Below, in pieces: positions 11,216 to 19,228 of a DNA stretch of 64,000 nt. Origin of the DNA: Bifidobacterium sp. ESL0704 (GTDB lineage: Bacteria > Actinomycetota > Actinomycetes > Actinomycetales > Bifidobacteriaceae). The DNA is taken from contig NZ_CP113929.1 of assembly GCF_029392075.1 (NCBI RefSeq), forward strand, positions 1,240,001-1,304,000, given 5' to 3'. The position numbers and the translations under genes were made by a program. The notes under the pieces were generated by a model. The model was given only the letters and a program-made list of their open reading frames with translations. It was not told where the DNA came from and made no database searches. Position 1 is the stretch's first letter; each line of letters opens with the position of its first letter.

Positions 11216-12742
11216 TTATCTGGTGTGCAACGGCCGTCCGTCCGCTTTGAGCAGAGCCTCTCCGAATGCCTCGCTGAAGGTGGGATGCGGGTGGATGAGG
11301 CGCGCGGCATCGCTGAGTGCCACGCGATTGCCGACAAGCTGTTCGGCTTCGGCTATCAGGTCTCCCGCATCCGGGGCGAGCATGTGGACTCCGAGAACGA
11401 CCGGCGTATCGGGTTTGTCACCATAAGCCCCTGAGACGATGGACATCGAACCCGCCTCGCCGCTCATCAGCATCCTGGCATTGCCCATCATCGGGTAGGC
11501 GGTCTCTTGGGGCTCGAGGATGTCGGTGGCCGCTTTGGCCTGTTCGATCGTCAATCCCACGCTGGCGAATTCCGGGGTCGAGAACACGACTTCGGGAACC
11601 GTGGTGTCGTCGACCGGTTTGGGGTCGCGGCCTGCGATGGATTCGGCGATGACGATGCCTTGTTCGAAGGCGTGGTAGGCGAGGGCCGGTCCTGGTGTAA
11701 TGTCTCCCAGCGCCCAGAGGCCGGGTTGGCCGGTACGTCCGAAATCGTCGGTTTTCACCAGACCATGTTCATCCAGTTCGATGCCGGAGCTCGTAAACCA
11801 ATCAGCGTCGGTATTGGGATCGCGTCCGATGGCCGCCAATACAACGTCGGCCTGGATCTGATGCTCGGTTGCGTCTTTGTCCTTGTCGCTGGAGTAGCGC
11901 ACCGTTGCACCTGCCGAGTTCGCAGAGTCATCGATATCGGTCAGATGGCTGTGAGTGATGATATGCACCCCGTTTTTGGCCAGTGCACGAGTCAGTGCCA
12001 TCGACGTGCGGCGGTGCATGTGGGAGAGCACGCGTTCGTGACGAATGAGCAGGGTCACGTCGACGCCTGCCGCGTTCCACATCGATGCGAATTCCACAGC
12101 CACGGCACCGGCGCCGACAATGACCGCGGATTTCGGCAACGTTGGCAGATCGAGCGCCTGGGTGGAATCGATGACCACTCCCTCGAAGGGATGATCCGGC
12201 AACGGTCGGGGACGTGAACCGGTAGCCACCACGATGTTGTCGGCGGTGATTTCAACGGGAGTCCCTTGCGCGGTATCGGAATGGGGGATGGGTGAACGGT
12301 CGGTTTCTGCGATGTGCTCCGGACCGGCGCAATCGCGGTTTTCGGTATCTGTCTGGGCTGCCGTTGCTTCGACGTGATGCTTCCCGACGATCGAGGCGAC
12401 GCCGTTGATGACCGTCACTTTTCTTGCGGCAAGCAACGAGGCCAGGCCATCGGTCATCGCCTTCACCGCATGGTTTTTGAAGTCTGCCAGTTTCGCAACA
12501 TCGATGTTTTGAATGCTCGCGTCGATGCCCATGCGCTTGGCGTCCCTGACGTTGTGTATCGCCCGTGTTGCAGTGATGAGGGCTTTGGAAGGGATGCATC
12601 CGCGGTTGAGGCAGGTGCCGCCGAGCCGGTCTTCCCGATTGATCAGGGCGACGGAAAGTCCGAGCTCGCCGGCTCGCAATGCCGTGGCATACCCGCCAGG
12701 ACCGCCGCCGATGATGGCAACGTCAACATGTGTATTCTGCAT
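11216..12742 (-). CDS. lpdA: Dihydrolipoyl dehydrogenase
   Basis: This FAD-dependent pyridine nucleotide-disulfide oxidoreductase is 508 residues long. The FAD-binding GGGPGGYATA lies at the N-terminus. The redox disulfide is in GGTCLNRGCIPSKA (about residues 42-55), a Rossmann GAGAVAVEFASMW near residue 200 binds NAD, and the C-terminal HPHPTFSEAF carries the catalytic His-Glu pair. Residues about 125-160 contain a short polar insertion. In other bacteria this is the E3 subunit of 2-oxoacid dehydrogenases or the glycine cleavage L-protein. No E1, E2, lipoyl carrier or glycine cleavage gene is adjacent, so its partner here is unclear. Confidence 0.93.
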   Translation of the reverse strand: MQNTHVDVAIIGGGPGGYATALRAGELGLSVALINREDRLGGTCLNRGCIPSKALITATRAIHNVRDAKRMGIDASIQNIDVAKLADFKNHAVKAMTDGLASLLAARKVTVINGVASIVGKHHVEATAAQTDTENRDCAGPEHIAETDRSPIPHSDTAQGTPVEITADNIVVATGSRPRPLPDHPFEGVVIDSTQALDLPTLPKSAVIVGAGAVAVEFASMWNAAGVDVTLLIRHERVLSHMHRRTSMALTRALAKNGVHIITHSHLTDIDDSANSAGATVRYSSDKDKDATEHQIQADVVLAAIGRDPNTDADWFTSSGIELDEHGLVKTDDFGRTGQPGLWALGDITPGPALAYHAFEQGIVIAESIAGRDPKPVDDTTVPEVVFSTPEFASVGLTIEQAKAATDILEPQETAYPMMGNARMLMSGEAGSMSIVSGAYGDKPDTPVVLGVHMLAPDAGDLIAEAEQLVGNRVALSDAARLIHPHPTFSEAFGEALLKADGRPLHTR

Positions 12743-12847
12743 TTTGCCCCCAATGTCTATGCCCTATAGGTAAGAAAATACCTTTGCCTCCATATCTTAT
12801 GAATGGGTGCAAAGGTATCTTGTATCAAAGCCGGCGAATCGAAGGTT

Positions 12848-13468
12848 TTACTTCGGCCAGTTGCCGCGTTTCTTCGACGTCGGTTTGGGAATACGCCAAC
12901 GACGCAGCTGAAGCGCACGTCCCCACGCATAGGAAGCCATGCGCGTGCCCTTGGCCACCGATTTCTCGCCGAATTTCTCGATGAGCTTCTTTTTGAGCTT
13001 GTGCCACATAATAACGACGTCGATGACCGAAGCGATCAGATACACATACATCAACACCATCATGATGCCGTAAAGCGCCTGTGAGATGAAGCCGACCACC
13101 ATGGTGAGAATCATGATGACGAAAAACGCAGGGATGAAGTATTCCGCGAGATTGAAACGGGCATCGACGTAATCGCGCACGTAGATATGCGCCGGGTCAC
13201 GTTCGAGACGCGGCATATGCGCCACATCGCCGGTGCGCATCGCATCGTACTGTTCGTCTTCTTTTTTCCGGATACGCTCTTTAGCAGCCTTGCGGTCGGC
13301 TTTGCGGTTCTTGGGAACAAGCGGATGGAGGTTGCGTTGTTCGGCGACTTTGCGCTTGGGCGTGGGATGCCCCTTGCTTTCCTGCGCTTCAGATTCCTGT
13401 AATGTGGAATCGACGGATTTTTGCGCCGTTTCCTTGTCTTTGTCCTTGCTGAAGGGATTCCATGTCAT
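12848..13468 (-). CDS. DUF3043 family membrane protein
   Basis: This 206-residue protein has a highly charged N-terminal half (HPTPKRKVAEQRNLHPLVPKNRK), then the DUF3043 signature region (RDPAHIYVRDYVDARFNLAEYFIP at about 115-137) and two transmembrane helices at about 138-180. The C-terminus is short and basic. DUF3043 proteins are conserved in Actinobacteria and have no established function. It lies 105 bp upstream of lpdA on the same strand and is divergent from the dipeptidase gene, with about 140 bp between starts. Confidence 0.85.
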   Translation of the reverse strand: MTWNPFSKDKDKETAQKSVDSTLQESEAQESKGHPTPKRKVAEQRNLHPLVPKNRKADRKAAKERIRKKEDEQYDAMRTGDVAHMPRLERDPAHIYVRDYVDARFNLAEYFIPAFFVIMILTMVVGFISQALYGIMMVLMYVYLIASVIDVVIMWHKLKKKLIEKFGEKSVAKGTRMASYAWGRALQLRRWRIPKPTSKKRGNWPK

Positions 13469-13608
13469 TCTCTTGAGATTACGGGCAAGTCTCGACTCGC
13501 GAATCGAGGCAAAGAGCAGGGAACAGAGGAATATTCAACGGTTTTCTCGCGTTTTCCCGGGGCTGTGTGATGATCGAGATAACGGACAAATCTGACAAGG
13601 AGCATCAC

Positions 13609-14976
13609 ATGGCTGTACTGGACAAGGAAGAACTGCGCTCTCGGGTTGATGACGATTTCGAGCGTGTCGTCGATCTGCTGAGCAGGAAGGTCGCGCTGAA
13701 ATCCGTTTCGGCGCAGGGCATCACCGGCGAGCACATGCGTCGTTCGGCGCAATTCGTGGCCGACGAGCTCAGGGAACGTGGGGTGGACGCCGAAGTGGTG
13801 CAGTCAAAGAACCCTGACGGCACTCCGGGAGCGTTCGAGGTGGTCGGTTCCAAGATCGTCGATCCCGAAGCGCCTACAGTGCTGCTCTACGCGCATCACG
13901 ACGTCCAGCCGGTCCCGGACGCCTCGGCCTGGGATACCGACCCGTTCAAGGCGACCGAAATCGACGGACGTCTTTATGGACGTGGCGCGACCGACGACGG
14001 CGGCGGCATCGCCATCCATTCCGGTGCGTTGCACGCATTGGGCGACGATCTGAAGGTCAATGTCAAGGTCTTCATCGAAGGGGAGGAGGAGATGGGCTCG
14101 GCGAGTTTCATCCCCTTCATCGAGTCCCACCGCGACGCGTTCGATTCGGATGTCATCATCGTGGCCGACTCCGGCAATTGGAGCGCCGAAATCCCGAGTC
14201 TCACCACGAGCCTTCGAGGCAACACCGATCTGGATGTCACCGTGCGTGCCCTGGAGCATCCGGTGCATTCCGGACAGTTCGGCGGCCCGGTCCTTGATAC
14301 GAATACCTTGTCGGCCATGCTCATTGCCTCGATGTATGCCGAGGACGGATCGCTGAACATTCCCGGACTCACTGGCGGCGACCCCGTTGGAGGACTCCAG
14401 CGCGACCTCGACGAGGCCGGCTTCCGAGCCGATTCCTCGGTGGTCTCCTCCTATCGCCTCGCCGGCTCCGGTTCGTTGGCCTCGAGACTGTGGACCAAGC
14501 CCAGCATCTCGGTCATCGGATTCGATGCGCACCCGGTCGAGGGCTCGTTCAACGTCATCGCCAACGAGACCCGTTTCCGCCTTTCCATCCGCACCGCACC
14601 GAACCAGCGTCCCGAGGATGCAGCCAAGGCCGTCACCGACTTCCTGACCGGACATGCCCCGTTCGGTGCCGAGGTTACGGTTTCCACGCTTGATACCGGT
14701 ATGGGCTGGAGCATGGATCCCGACGCCGAGGCCACCCAGGATGCGCTGGAATCGATGCGCGAGGCGTTCGGCGTCGAGCCGATCAACAAGGGCGAAGGCG
14801 GCTCGATTCCGTTCATCCCCGAACTGCAGCGCATCTTCCCCGACGCCCAGGTCCTGGTCACCGGCCCCGAAGACCCCAAAGGCAACGCCCACAGCCCCAA
14901 CGAATCCATCGACCTGACGAGCCTTAAAAACAACGTCCTCACCGAGGCCCTGATTCTGGACAAACTAGGCAAATAA
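13609..14976 (+). CDS. M20 family zinc dipeptidase
   Basis: This 455-residue cytoplasmic metallopeptidase is of the ArgE/DapE/CPG2 (M20) family and probably hydrolyses dipeptides. Zinc and catalytic motifs are visible: YAHHDVQPVPD (first His ligand and catalytic Asp), RGATDDGG (bridging Asp) and EGEEEMGS (catalytic Glu-Glu). A dimerisation lid domain lies in the middle, and the C-terminal GPEDPKGNAHSPNE supplies the last His. The ATG at 13609 follows AAGGAG by 6 nt and is preferred over the start 42 nt upstream. The last 27 nt of coding sequence reappear as an inverted copy at 15196-15222, described among the findings. Confidence 0.9.
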   Translation: MAVLDKEELRSRVDDDFERVVDLLSRKVALKSVSAQGITGEHMRRSAQFVADELRERGVDAEVVQSKNPDGTPGAFEVVGSKIVDPEAPTVLLYAHHDVQPVPDASAWDTDPFKATEIDGRLYGRGATDDGGGIAIHSGALHALGDDLKVNVKVFIEGEEEMGSASFIPFIESHRDAFDSDVIIVADSGNWSAEIPSLTTSLRGNTDLDVTVRALEHPVHSGQFGGPVLDTNTLSAMLIASMYAEDGSLNIPGLTGGDPVGGLQRDLDEAGFRADSSVVSSYRLAGSGSLASRLWTKPSISVIGFDAHPVEGSFNVIANETRFRLSIRTAPNQRPEDAAKAVTDFLTGHAPFGAEVTVSTLDTGMGWSMDPDAEATQDALESMREAFGVEPINKGEGGSIPFIPELQRIFPDAQVLVTGPEDPKGNAHSPNESIDLTSLKNNVLTEALILDKLGK

Positions 14977-15222
14977 GCTGATTGCACTGACGTCAGTCGT
15001 GTGGGGGTTGGGGCATACAATGCTCGACACGCTCCGGGCTGAGCCGTTAAGCGGGAAGTCCTGTGGACTTCCTGTAGGCGAAGTGAGCGCGATGTATCGA
15101 GCGCGAAGGCAAAATCTTCGATTTTGCACTGGCCAAGCTTTACTCCTCAGCATGGCATATCTGCCGCCGCCACTAATGCATGAAATATCTGACTGATTTG
15201 CCGAGTTTGTCCAGAATCAGGG
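14947..15222. repeat. Inverted copy of dipeptidase 3' end flanking palindromic element A
   Basis: Positions 14947-14974, covering the last codons up to the stop of the dipeptidase gene, are repeated in inverted orientation at 15196-15222 with one mismatch over 27 bp. The two arms enclose palindromic element A. A transcript through here could form a long-range stem that buries the stop codon. Confidence 0.8.
14999..15172 (-). repeat. Palindromic intergenic element, copy A (expanded)
   Basis: This ~174-bp member of the palindromic family starts with the arm GGGGCATACAATGCTCG and ends with CAGCATGGCATATCTGCC. Relative to the short copies C, D and E, its central hairpin carries about 100 extra bp containing three small hairpins (pairing around AAAATCTTCGATTTT, GCGCGATGTATCGAGCGC and GGAAGTCCTGTGGACTTCC). 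Strand is given as minus because that is the strand on which most stem mismatches become G-U pairs. Confidence 0.75.
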
Positions 15223-15236
15223 TCGGTGCTACTCCA

Positions 15237-15335
15237 AGCGAATAGCTGCCGCATGCGCAAGGTTCCTCGATGTATACGGGCGCAATTGCGCGGTCGATGT
15301 CATAAGGCTCCTCACTCAGGCGGCAGCTATTCGCT
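15237..15335. repeat. 16-bp perfect inverted repeat between copies A and B
   Basis: AGCGAATAGCTGCCGC (15237-15252) and GCGGCAGCTATTCGCT (15320-15335) are perfect inverted repeats around a 67-bp centre that includes GGGCGCAATTGCGC. It sits at the midpoint of the A/B inverted pair, so the whole stretch 14999-15559 is one large imperfect palindrome. Confidence 0.75.
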
Positions 15336-15382
15336 GGTGAGCCACCTCCCGCAACCCCTGTCAGTCAGATTCCTTGTACAGA

Positions 15383-15559
15383 GTGTGGGGCGGGGATATG
15401 CGATGTTCGGGCGTAAGACACGGCCTATGCAAAATCGGAGATTTTGCCTTCGCGCTCGATACATCGCGCTCACTTCGCCTACGTGAAGCCCACTGGGCTT
15501 CACGCTTAACGGCTCAGCCAGTAAGCGTTCCGAAGCATTGTATGCCCCAATCCCCACAC
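15383..15559 (+). repeat. Palindromic intergenic element, copy B (expanded)
   Basis: Copy B is a ~177-bp copy in the opposite orientation to A. It begins GTGTGGGGCGGGGATATGCG and ends CATTGTATGCCCCAATCC. It carries the same ~100-bp central expansion. Its right outer arm is nearly identical (23 of 24) to the reverse complement of the left arm of A. Confidence 0.75.
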
Positions 15560-15568
15560 GACCACCCG

Positions 15569-15598
15569 TTGACAGTTGACAGGGGATTGCTCTAGGAT
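15569..15598 (+). promoter_or_regulatory. Promoter for the thiamine transporter operon
   Basis: TTGACA (15569-15574) and TAGGAT (15593-15598), spaced 18 bp apart, lie about 10 bp upstream of the TPP aptamer. A second TTGACA overlaps at 15576-15581, but its spacing would be only 11 bp. Confidence 0.6.
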
Positions 15599-15606
15599 GG
15601 CGAATT

Positions 15607-15697
15607 GACACGGGGGCTGGCCATTAGAGGCCGGCTGAGATGAGGATTTCCTCGACCGAATGAACGTGAGTCCGGACAATGCCGGCGCACGGACGTC
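15607..15697 (+). promoter_or_regulatory. TPP (thi-box) riboswitch
   Basis: The conserved thi-box segments are present in order: ACACGGGGGC, then GGCTGAGATGA (CTGAGA at 15635-15640), then AACGTGAGTCCGGACAATGC and CGGCGCACGGA. These match the pyrimidine- and pyrophosphate-sensor arms of the TPP aptamer. Downstream, GTGCCTT (15708-15714) is complementary to AAGGCAC (15749-15755), which contains the RBS of the next gene. Translation is therefore probably blocked when TPP is bound. Confidence 0.93.
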
Positions 15698-15760
15698 TCT
15701 CTTTCCCGTGCCTTGGTATGCGCGCCGATAAACGGTGTGCACCACAGAAAGGCACAAATC

Positions 15761-16390
15761 ATGACATCATCAAATCAGACGACCATTATCTCCAAACCGA
15801 ATCTCAAATGGCGTGTCGTCGATATCGCCGTGGCTTCGGTCATCGGCGTGGTCAGCACTTTCGTCTACTGGGCCGCGGCTCTGCTGTATGGTCCCATCGG
15901 TTCTCCGCTGGACGCGCTTGTCCCTGGCCTTGGCGGCCTGATGAACGGGCTTTGGCTCTTTGCGGGTCCTCTTGCGGCCGTCATCGTACGCAAGCCGGGG
16001 GCCGCGACCTATGCGGAAGTCGTGGCGGGCGTGCTCGAGGCCCTGCTCGGCAATTCTTGGGGCGGAACCGAAACCTTCCTGATCGCGCTGGTGCAGGGGC
16101 TTTGCGCCGAGGTGGTGTTCCTCTGCGTGGCCTACAAGGTCTGGAACCTGCTCACGCTCACGTTGTCCGGCATGGTATCGGCCATCGGCTGCTGGGCTTA
16201 TACGTTCTTCACCCATCTGCAAGGCTTCAACATGACGGGTGCATACGGCATCTGGTACCTGGTCGCCACGGTGATCTCCGGGGCGTTGGTGGCCGGCGTG
16301 CTGATGTGGTATCTCTATATCGCCATCGCCAAGACCGGTGCCATCGACAAGTTCGCTTCGGGCCGTCAGGTCCGTGCCGCTTCCAAGTGA
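15761..16390 (+). CDS. ykoE: ECF transporter S component, thiamine/HMP type (YkoE-like)
   Basis: This small integral membrane protein (209 residues, about five or six helices) resembles the substrate-binding YkoE subunit of energy-coupling factor transporters for thiamine or its hydroxymethylpyrimidine precursor. Visible features are VVDIAVASVIGVVSTFVYW near the N-terminus and the loop LLGNSWGGTETFL near the middle. The assignment to a thiamine-related substrate is strongly supported by the TPP riboswitch just upstream. The ATG at 15761 has AGAAAGG 8 nt upstream. An in-frame start 48 nt earlier lies in the riboswitch expression platform and is rejected. The next gene supplies the remaining transporter subunits. 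Confidence 0.88.
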   Translation: MTSSNQTTIISKPNLKWRVVDIAVASVIGVVSTFVYWAAALLYGPIGSPLDALVPGLGGLMNGLWLFAGPLAAVIVRKPGAATYAEVVAGVLEALLGNSWGGTETFLIALVQGLCAEVVFLCVAYKVWNLLTLTLSGMVSAIGCWAYTFFTHLQGFNMTGAYGIWYLVATVISGALVAGVLMWYLYIAIAKTGAIDKFASGRQVRAASK

Positions 16391-16417
16391 GTGGTATCAG
16401 GTAGAATTCAGGCATCG

Positions 16418-19087
16418 ATGGGGGAACGTATGCAAGGCAGACAATCTCAGGGCGGCGGTAGGCGTGAAGGCGACCGACACAAACCATACGTTCGGGATAT
16501 CCCGGCCTCTGAGAGCCAGGCTCCTTCACAGGCCGGGCAGCCTGCCGGCGAGAAGGTTGCCCGCAAAGCGCCGCCTGCGGCTATCGCTTTCCGCAACTGG
16601 GGCTACCGCCATGCCTCGCGCCGGCATTTCGCCGTGCGTGGCCTGAACCTTGACATTCACCCCGGCGAACATGTACTCCTGCTGGGAGCCTCCGGTATCG
16701 GCAAATCGACGATACTCGAAGCCGCTTCTGGCCTGCTCGGCGGGGAGGTTGCCCAAAGCACGGACGAGGACAGGCCGGGCGAAGGCGCCCCGGTGGTCGC
16801 CATCGAGGATTCGGAAGGCGGCATCACCGAAGGCGGCGTCTTCATCGACGGCATCCCGGCCGTCGCCGCCCATGGCCGTGTCGGCCTTGTCCTGCAGGAC
16901 CCGGATGCGCAGACGATCTTCGAACGCCTCGGCGACAACGTGGCCTTCGGTCCGGAGAACATGGGCGTGCCGCGTGACGAGATCTGGCAGCGGGTGCGGC
17001 AAAGTCTTGCCGACGTAGGCCTTGAAGGATTGCAGCTGCACCGTTCCACCATGCACTTGAGCGGCGGGCAGATGCAACGCCTCGCCTTGGCCGGGGCATT
17101 GGCCATGCAGCCCGGCGCGTTACTTCTGGACGAGCCCACGGCGAACCTTGACCCTGAAGGCGTCGAGCAGGTCATCGGCGCGGTCTCCAACGTGTTACGC
17201 GACACCGAAGCCACCATGCTGCTGGTCGAGCACCGCGCCGGACCTTGGATCGACCTTATCGACCGGGTCGTCGTTCTGGGTCTTGAATCCGACGATCAGG
17301 TCAAGGCACGCGTCACGCAGGTCGGCGACGCTGCCGAAATCGACCACAGCGGATTCCGTCGTACCATCGTGGTCGCCGACGGCACGCCGGACGATGTGTT
17401 TGCCAACCGTGACCTCGACTTTGCGGCGCTCGGTATCTGGATGCCCAGCAGATATCGCCGTCCGGAAGACGAAATCCATCGAATCCATACCGATGACGAG
17501 CCCGCCAGCGATCCCGCGATCGGCGACGGCAAGGCGCTGCTCTCCACTAATGACCTATCGATCGGCCGCGACGGCAAGCCCATAGCCGACCATATCAACA
17601 TTTCGTTCGCGGCCGGGCAGATCACCGCTCTAGTAGGGCGCAACGGTGTCGGCAAGTCCACGCTTTCACTGACTCTCGCAGGCCTCCTGCGGCCTGTGGC
17701 GGGCAGCGTCGAAGCCTCTGTGCAGCTCGCCAAGGGGGCCAGCGGCAACTCTCCGATGGATTGGAAATCCACTGAACTCGCGGCGCGTGTCTCTTACGTC
17801 TTCCAGAATCCCGAGCATCAGTTCGCGCGTGGCAGCGTACTGGAAGAAGTCATGCTCGGGCTTGTGCGAACCGGAACACCGGAGGATGATGCCAAGAAGA
17901 AAGCCATGGCGCTCTTGCGCCGGTTCAGGCTTTCGCAATATGCCTCGGTCAACCCTTACACCCTTTCCGGAGGGGAGAAACGTCGCCTGACCGTCGCTGC
18001 CTCGCTGGCCGCCGCACCGCGCGTGATCATCCTCGATGAGCCGACCTTCGGCCAGGACCGACGCACGTGGATGCAGATCGTCTCGCTGATCCACTCCTTG
18101 CGCGGCGACGGCGTCAGCGTCATCGTCGTGACCCACGACCGCGATCTGGTCACCGCACTCGGCGCCCGTGTCATCGAATTGCAGGCGCAAGACGATGCCG
18201 AAGGCGTCCGCTCGATGCATGAGGAGCGTCGCAAGGCGGAACCATCAAGCAGGGACGCTGGGACCTCTGACGACGAAATCGCCGTCAGCCCGGTCAACGA
18301 GCGCGACGAACAGGAACGGCAGTCCAGTCGTTCGCCTTTCCTTGCCTCGCTCAATCCGACGTTCAGGATGCTGGGCGGTTTCCTCGCCGCGCTGCCGTTG
18401 ATCTTCAGTCTTGACTGGGTCTCGGCGAGTGTCGCGTTGCTGATCGAATTCGTTCTGCTCGCCTGCATCGGTCTGTCGCCTTGGCGCGTGGTCAGATCGA
18501 CCTGGCCAGTGTTCATCGGTGCCCCCGGCTCGGCGCTGGCCGTGCTGCTCTACGGCAAAGAAGGCGGACGAATCTGGTGGCATTGGGCGATGATCACCGT
18601 CACCGACCGTTCGGCGGTGCTGGCGCTTGCCACCGGCATCCGTATCCTTGCCGTCGGCGTCCCGGCCATCATCGCAGTACTCGGCGTCGAGACCACTGAT
18701 CTGGCCGATTCCTTCAGTCAGATCCTTCACCTGCCCGACCGCTTCGTCTATGGCGGCCTGGCCGGCATGCGCCTCTTTTCTGTGTTGCGCGACGACTGGG
18801 CCGCGCTCACCGCTTCCCGTCGTTCGCGCGGCCTCGGCGACGAAAACAAGGTCAAGGCGTTCTTCCCGCAGACCTTCGCCCTATTGGTCCTTTCCATCCG
18901 CCGTTCCACCACGCTCGCCACTGCCATGGAGGCCCGCGGCTTCGGCGGCGACACTCCGCGCACCCATGCCCGCATCAGCCGAGTGAATCCGCGGGACTGG
19001 GCCTTCGTCATCGTCTGCGCCGTCGTACCCGTTCTCTCCCTCGTCATCGCCGTCATCGCCGGTACCTTCACCTTCTTCGGTGGGTGA
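16418..19087 (+). CDS. ECF transporter fusion: two ATPase domains plus T component (YkoD-YkoC)
   Basis: This single polypeptide of about 889 residues holds the whole energising module of an ECF transporter. The first ATPase has Walker A LLGASGIGKST, signature LSGGQMQRLALAGAL and Walker B LLLDEPTANLD. The second ATPase begins near residue 370, with Walker A GRNGVGKST, signature LSGGEKRRLTVAASL and Walker B IILDEPTFGQD. From about residue 640 the EcfT-like membrane domain follows, ending with the conserved coupling motif region MEARGFGG. YkoC and YkoD are separate proteins in Bacillus subtilis. The ATG at 16418 is chosen; ATG 16430, preceded by GGGGGA, is a good alternative. It is co-transcribed with the S component under the TPP riboswitch. 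Confidence 0.92.
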   Translation: MGERMQGRQSQGGGRREGDRHKPYVRDIPASESQAPSQAGQPAGEKVARKAPPAAIAFRNWGYRHASRRHFAVRGLNLDIHPGEHVLLLGASGIGKSTILEAASGLLGGEVAQSTDEDRPGEGAPVVAIEDSEGGITEGGVFIDGIPAVAAHGRVGLVLQDPDAQTIFERLGDNVAFGPENMGVPRDEIWQRVRQSLADVGLEGLQLHRSTMHLSGGQMQRLALAGALAMQPGALLLDEPTANLDPEGVEQVIGAVSNVLRDTEATMLLVEHRAGPWIDLIDRVVVLGLESDDQVKARVTQVGDAAEIDHSGFRRTIVVADGTPDDVFANRDLDFAALGIWMPSRYRRPEDEIHRIHTDDEPASDPAIGDGKALLSTNDLSIGRDGKPIADHINISFAAGQITALVGRNGVGKSTLSLTLAGLLRPVAGSVEASVQLAKGASGNSPMDWKSTELAARVSYVFQNPEHQFARGSVLEEVMLGLVRTGTPEDDAKKKAMALLRRFRLSQYASVNPYTLSGGEKRRLTVAASLAAAPRVIILDEPTFGQDRRTWMQIVSLIHSLRGDGVSVIVVTHDRDLVTALGARVIELQAQDDAEGVRSMHEERRKAEPSSRDAGTSDDEIAVSPVNERDEQERQSSRSPFLASLNPTFRMLGGFLAALPLIFSLDWVSASVALLIEFVLLACIGLSPWRVVRSTWPVFIGAPGSALAVLLYGKEGGRIWWHWAMITVTDRSAVLALATGIRILAVGVPAIIAVLGVETTDLADSFSQILHLPDRFVYGGLAGMRLFSVLRDDWAALTASRRSRGLGDENKVKAFFPQTFALLVLSIRRSTTLATAMEARGFGGDTPRTHARISRVNPRDWAFVIVCAVVPVLSLVIAVIAGTFTFFGG

Positions 19088-19228
19088 GCCGAGCCGACCG
19101 TTTTCGATTACGCCGATTCCGGATTGTCGCAAACGGGCCAAAGCGTTGTCTTTGCAAGAACCGGCGGTCTGCTATGAGTAAACGGTGTTCCGGCACTGTT
19201 GGCAAGAACCTCGCGTAGAGTATGGGCT

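Noticed and set aside
14999..15196. Short ORFs within palindromic elements A and B (similar translated sequence)
   Set aside because: The similarity of the translations follows from the inverted duplication of the DNA. The frames are not preserved in the short copies C, D and E and lack RBSs.
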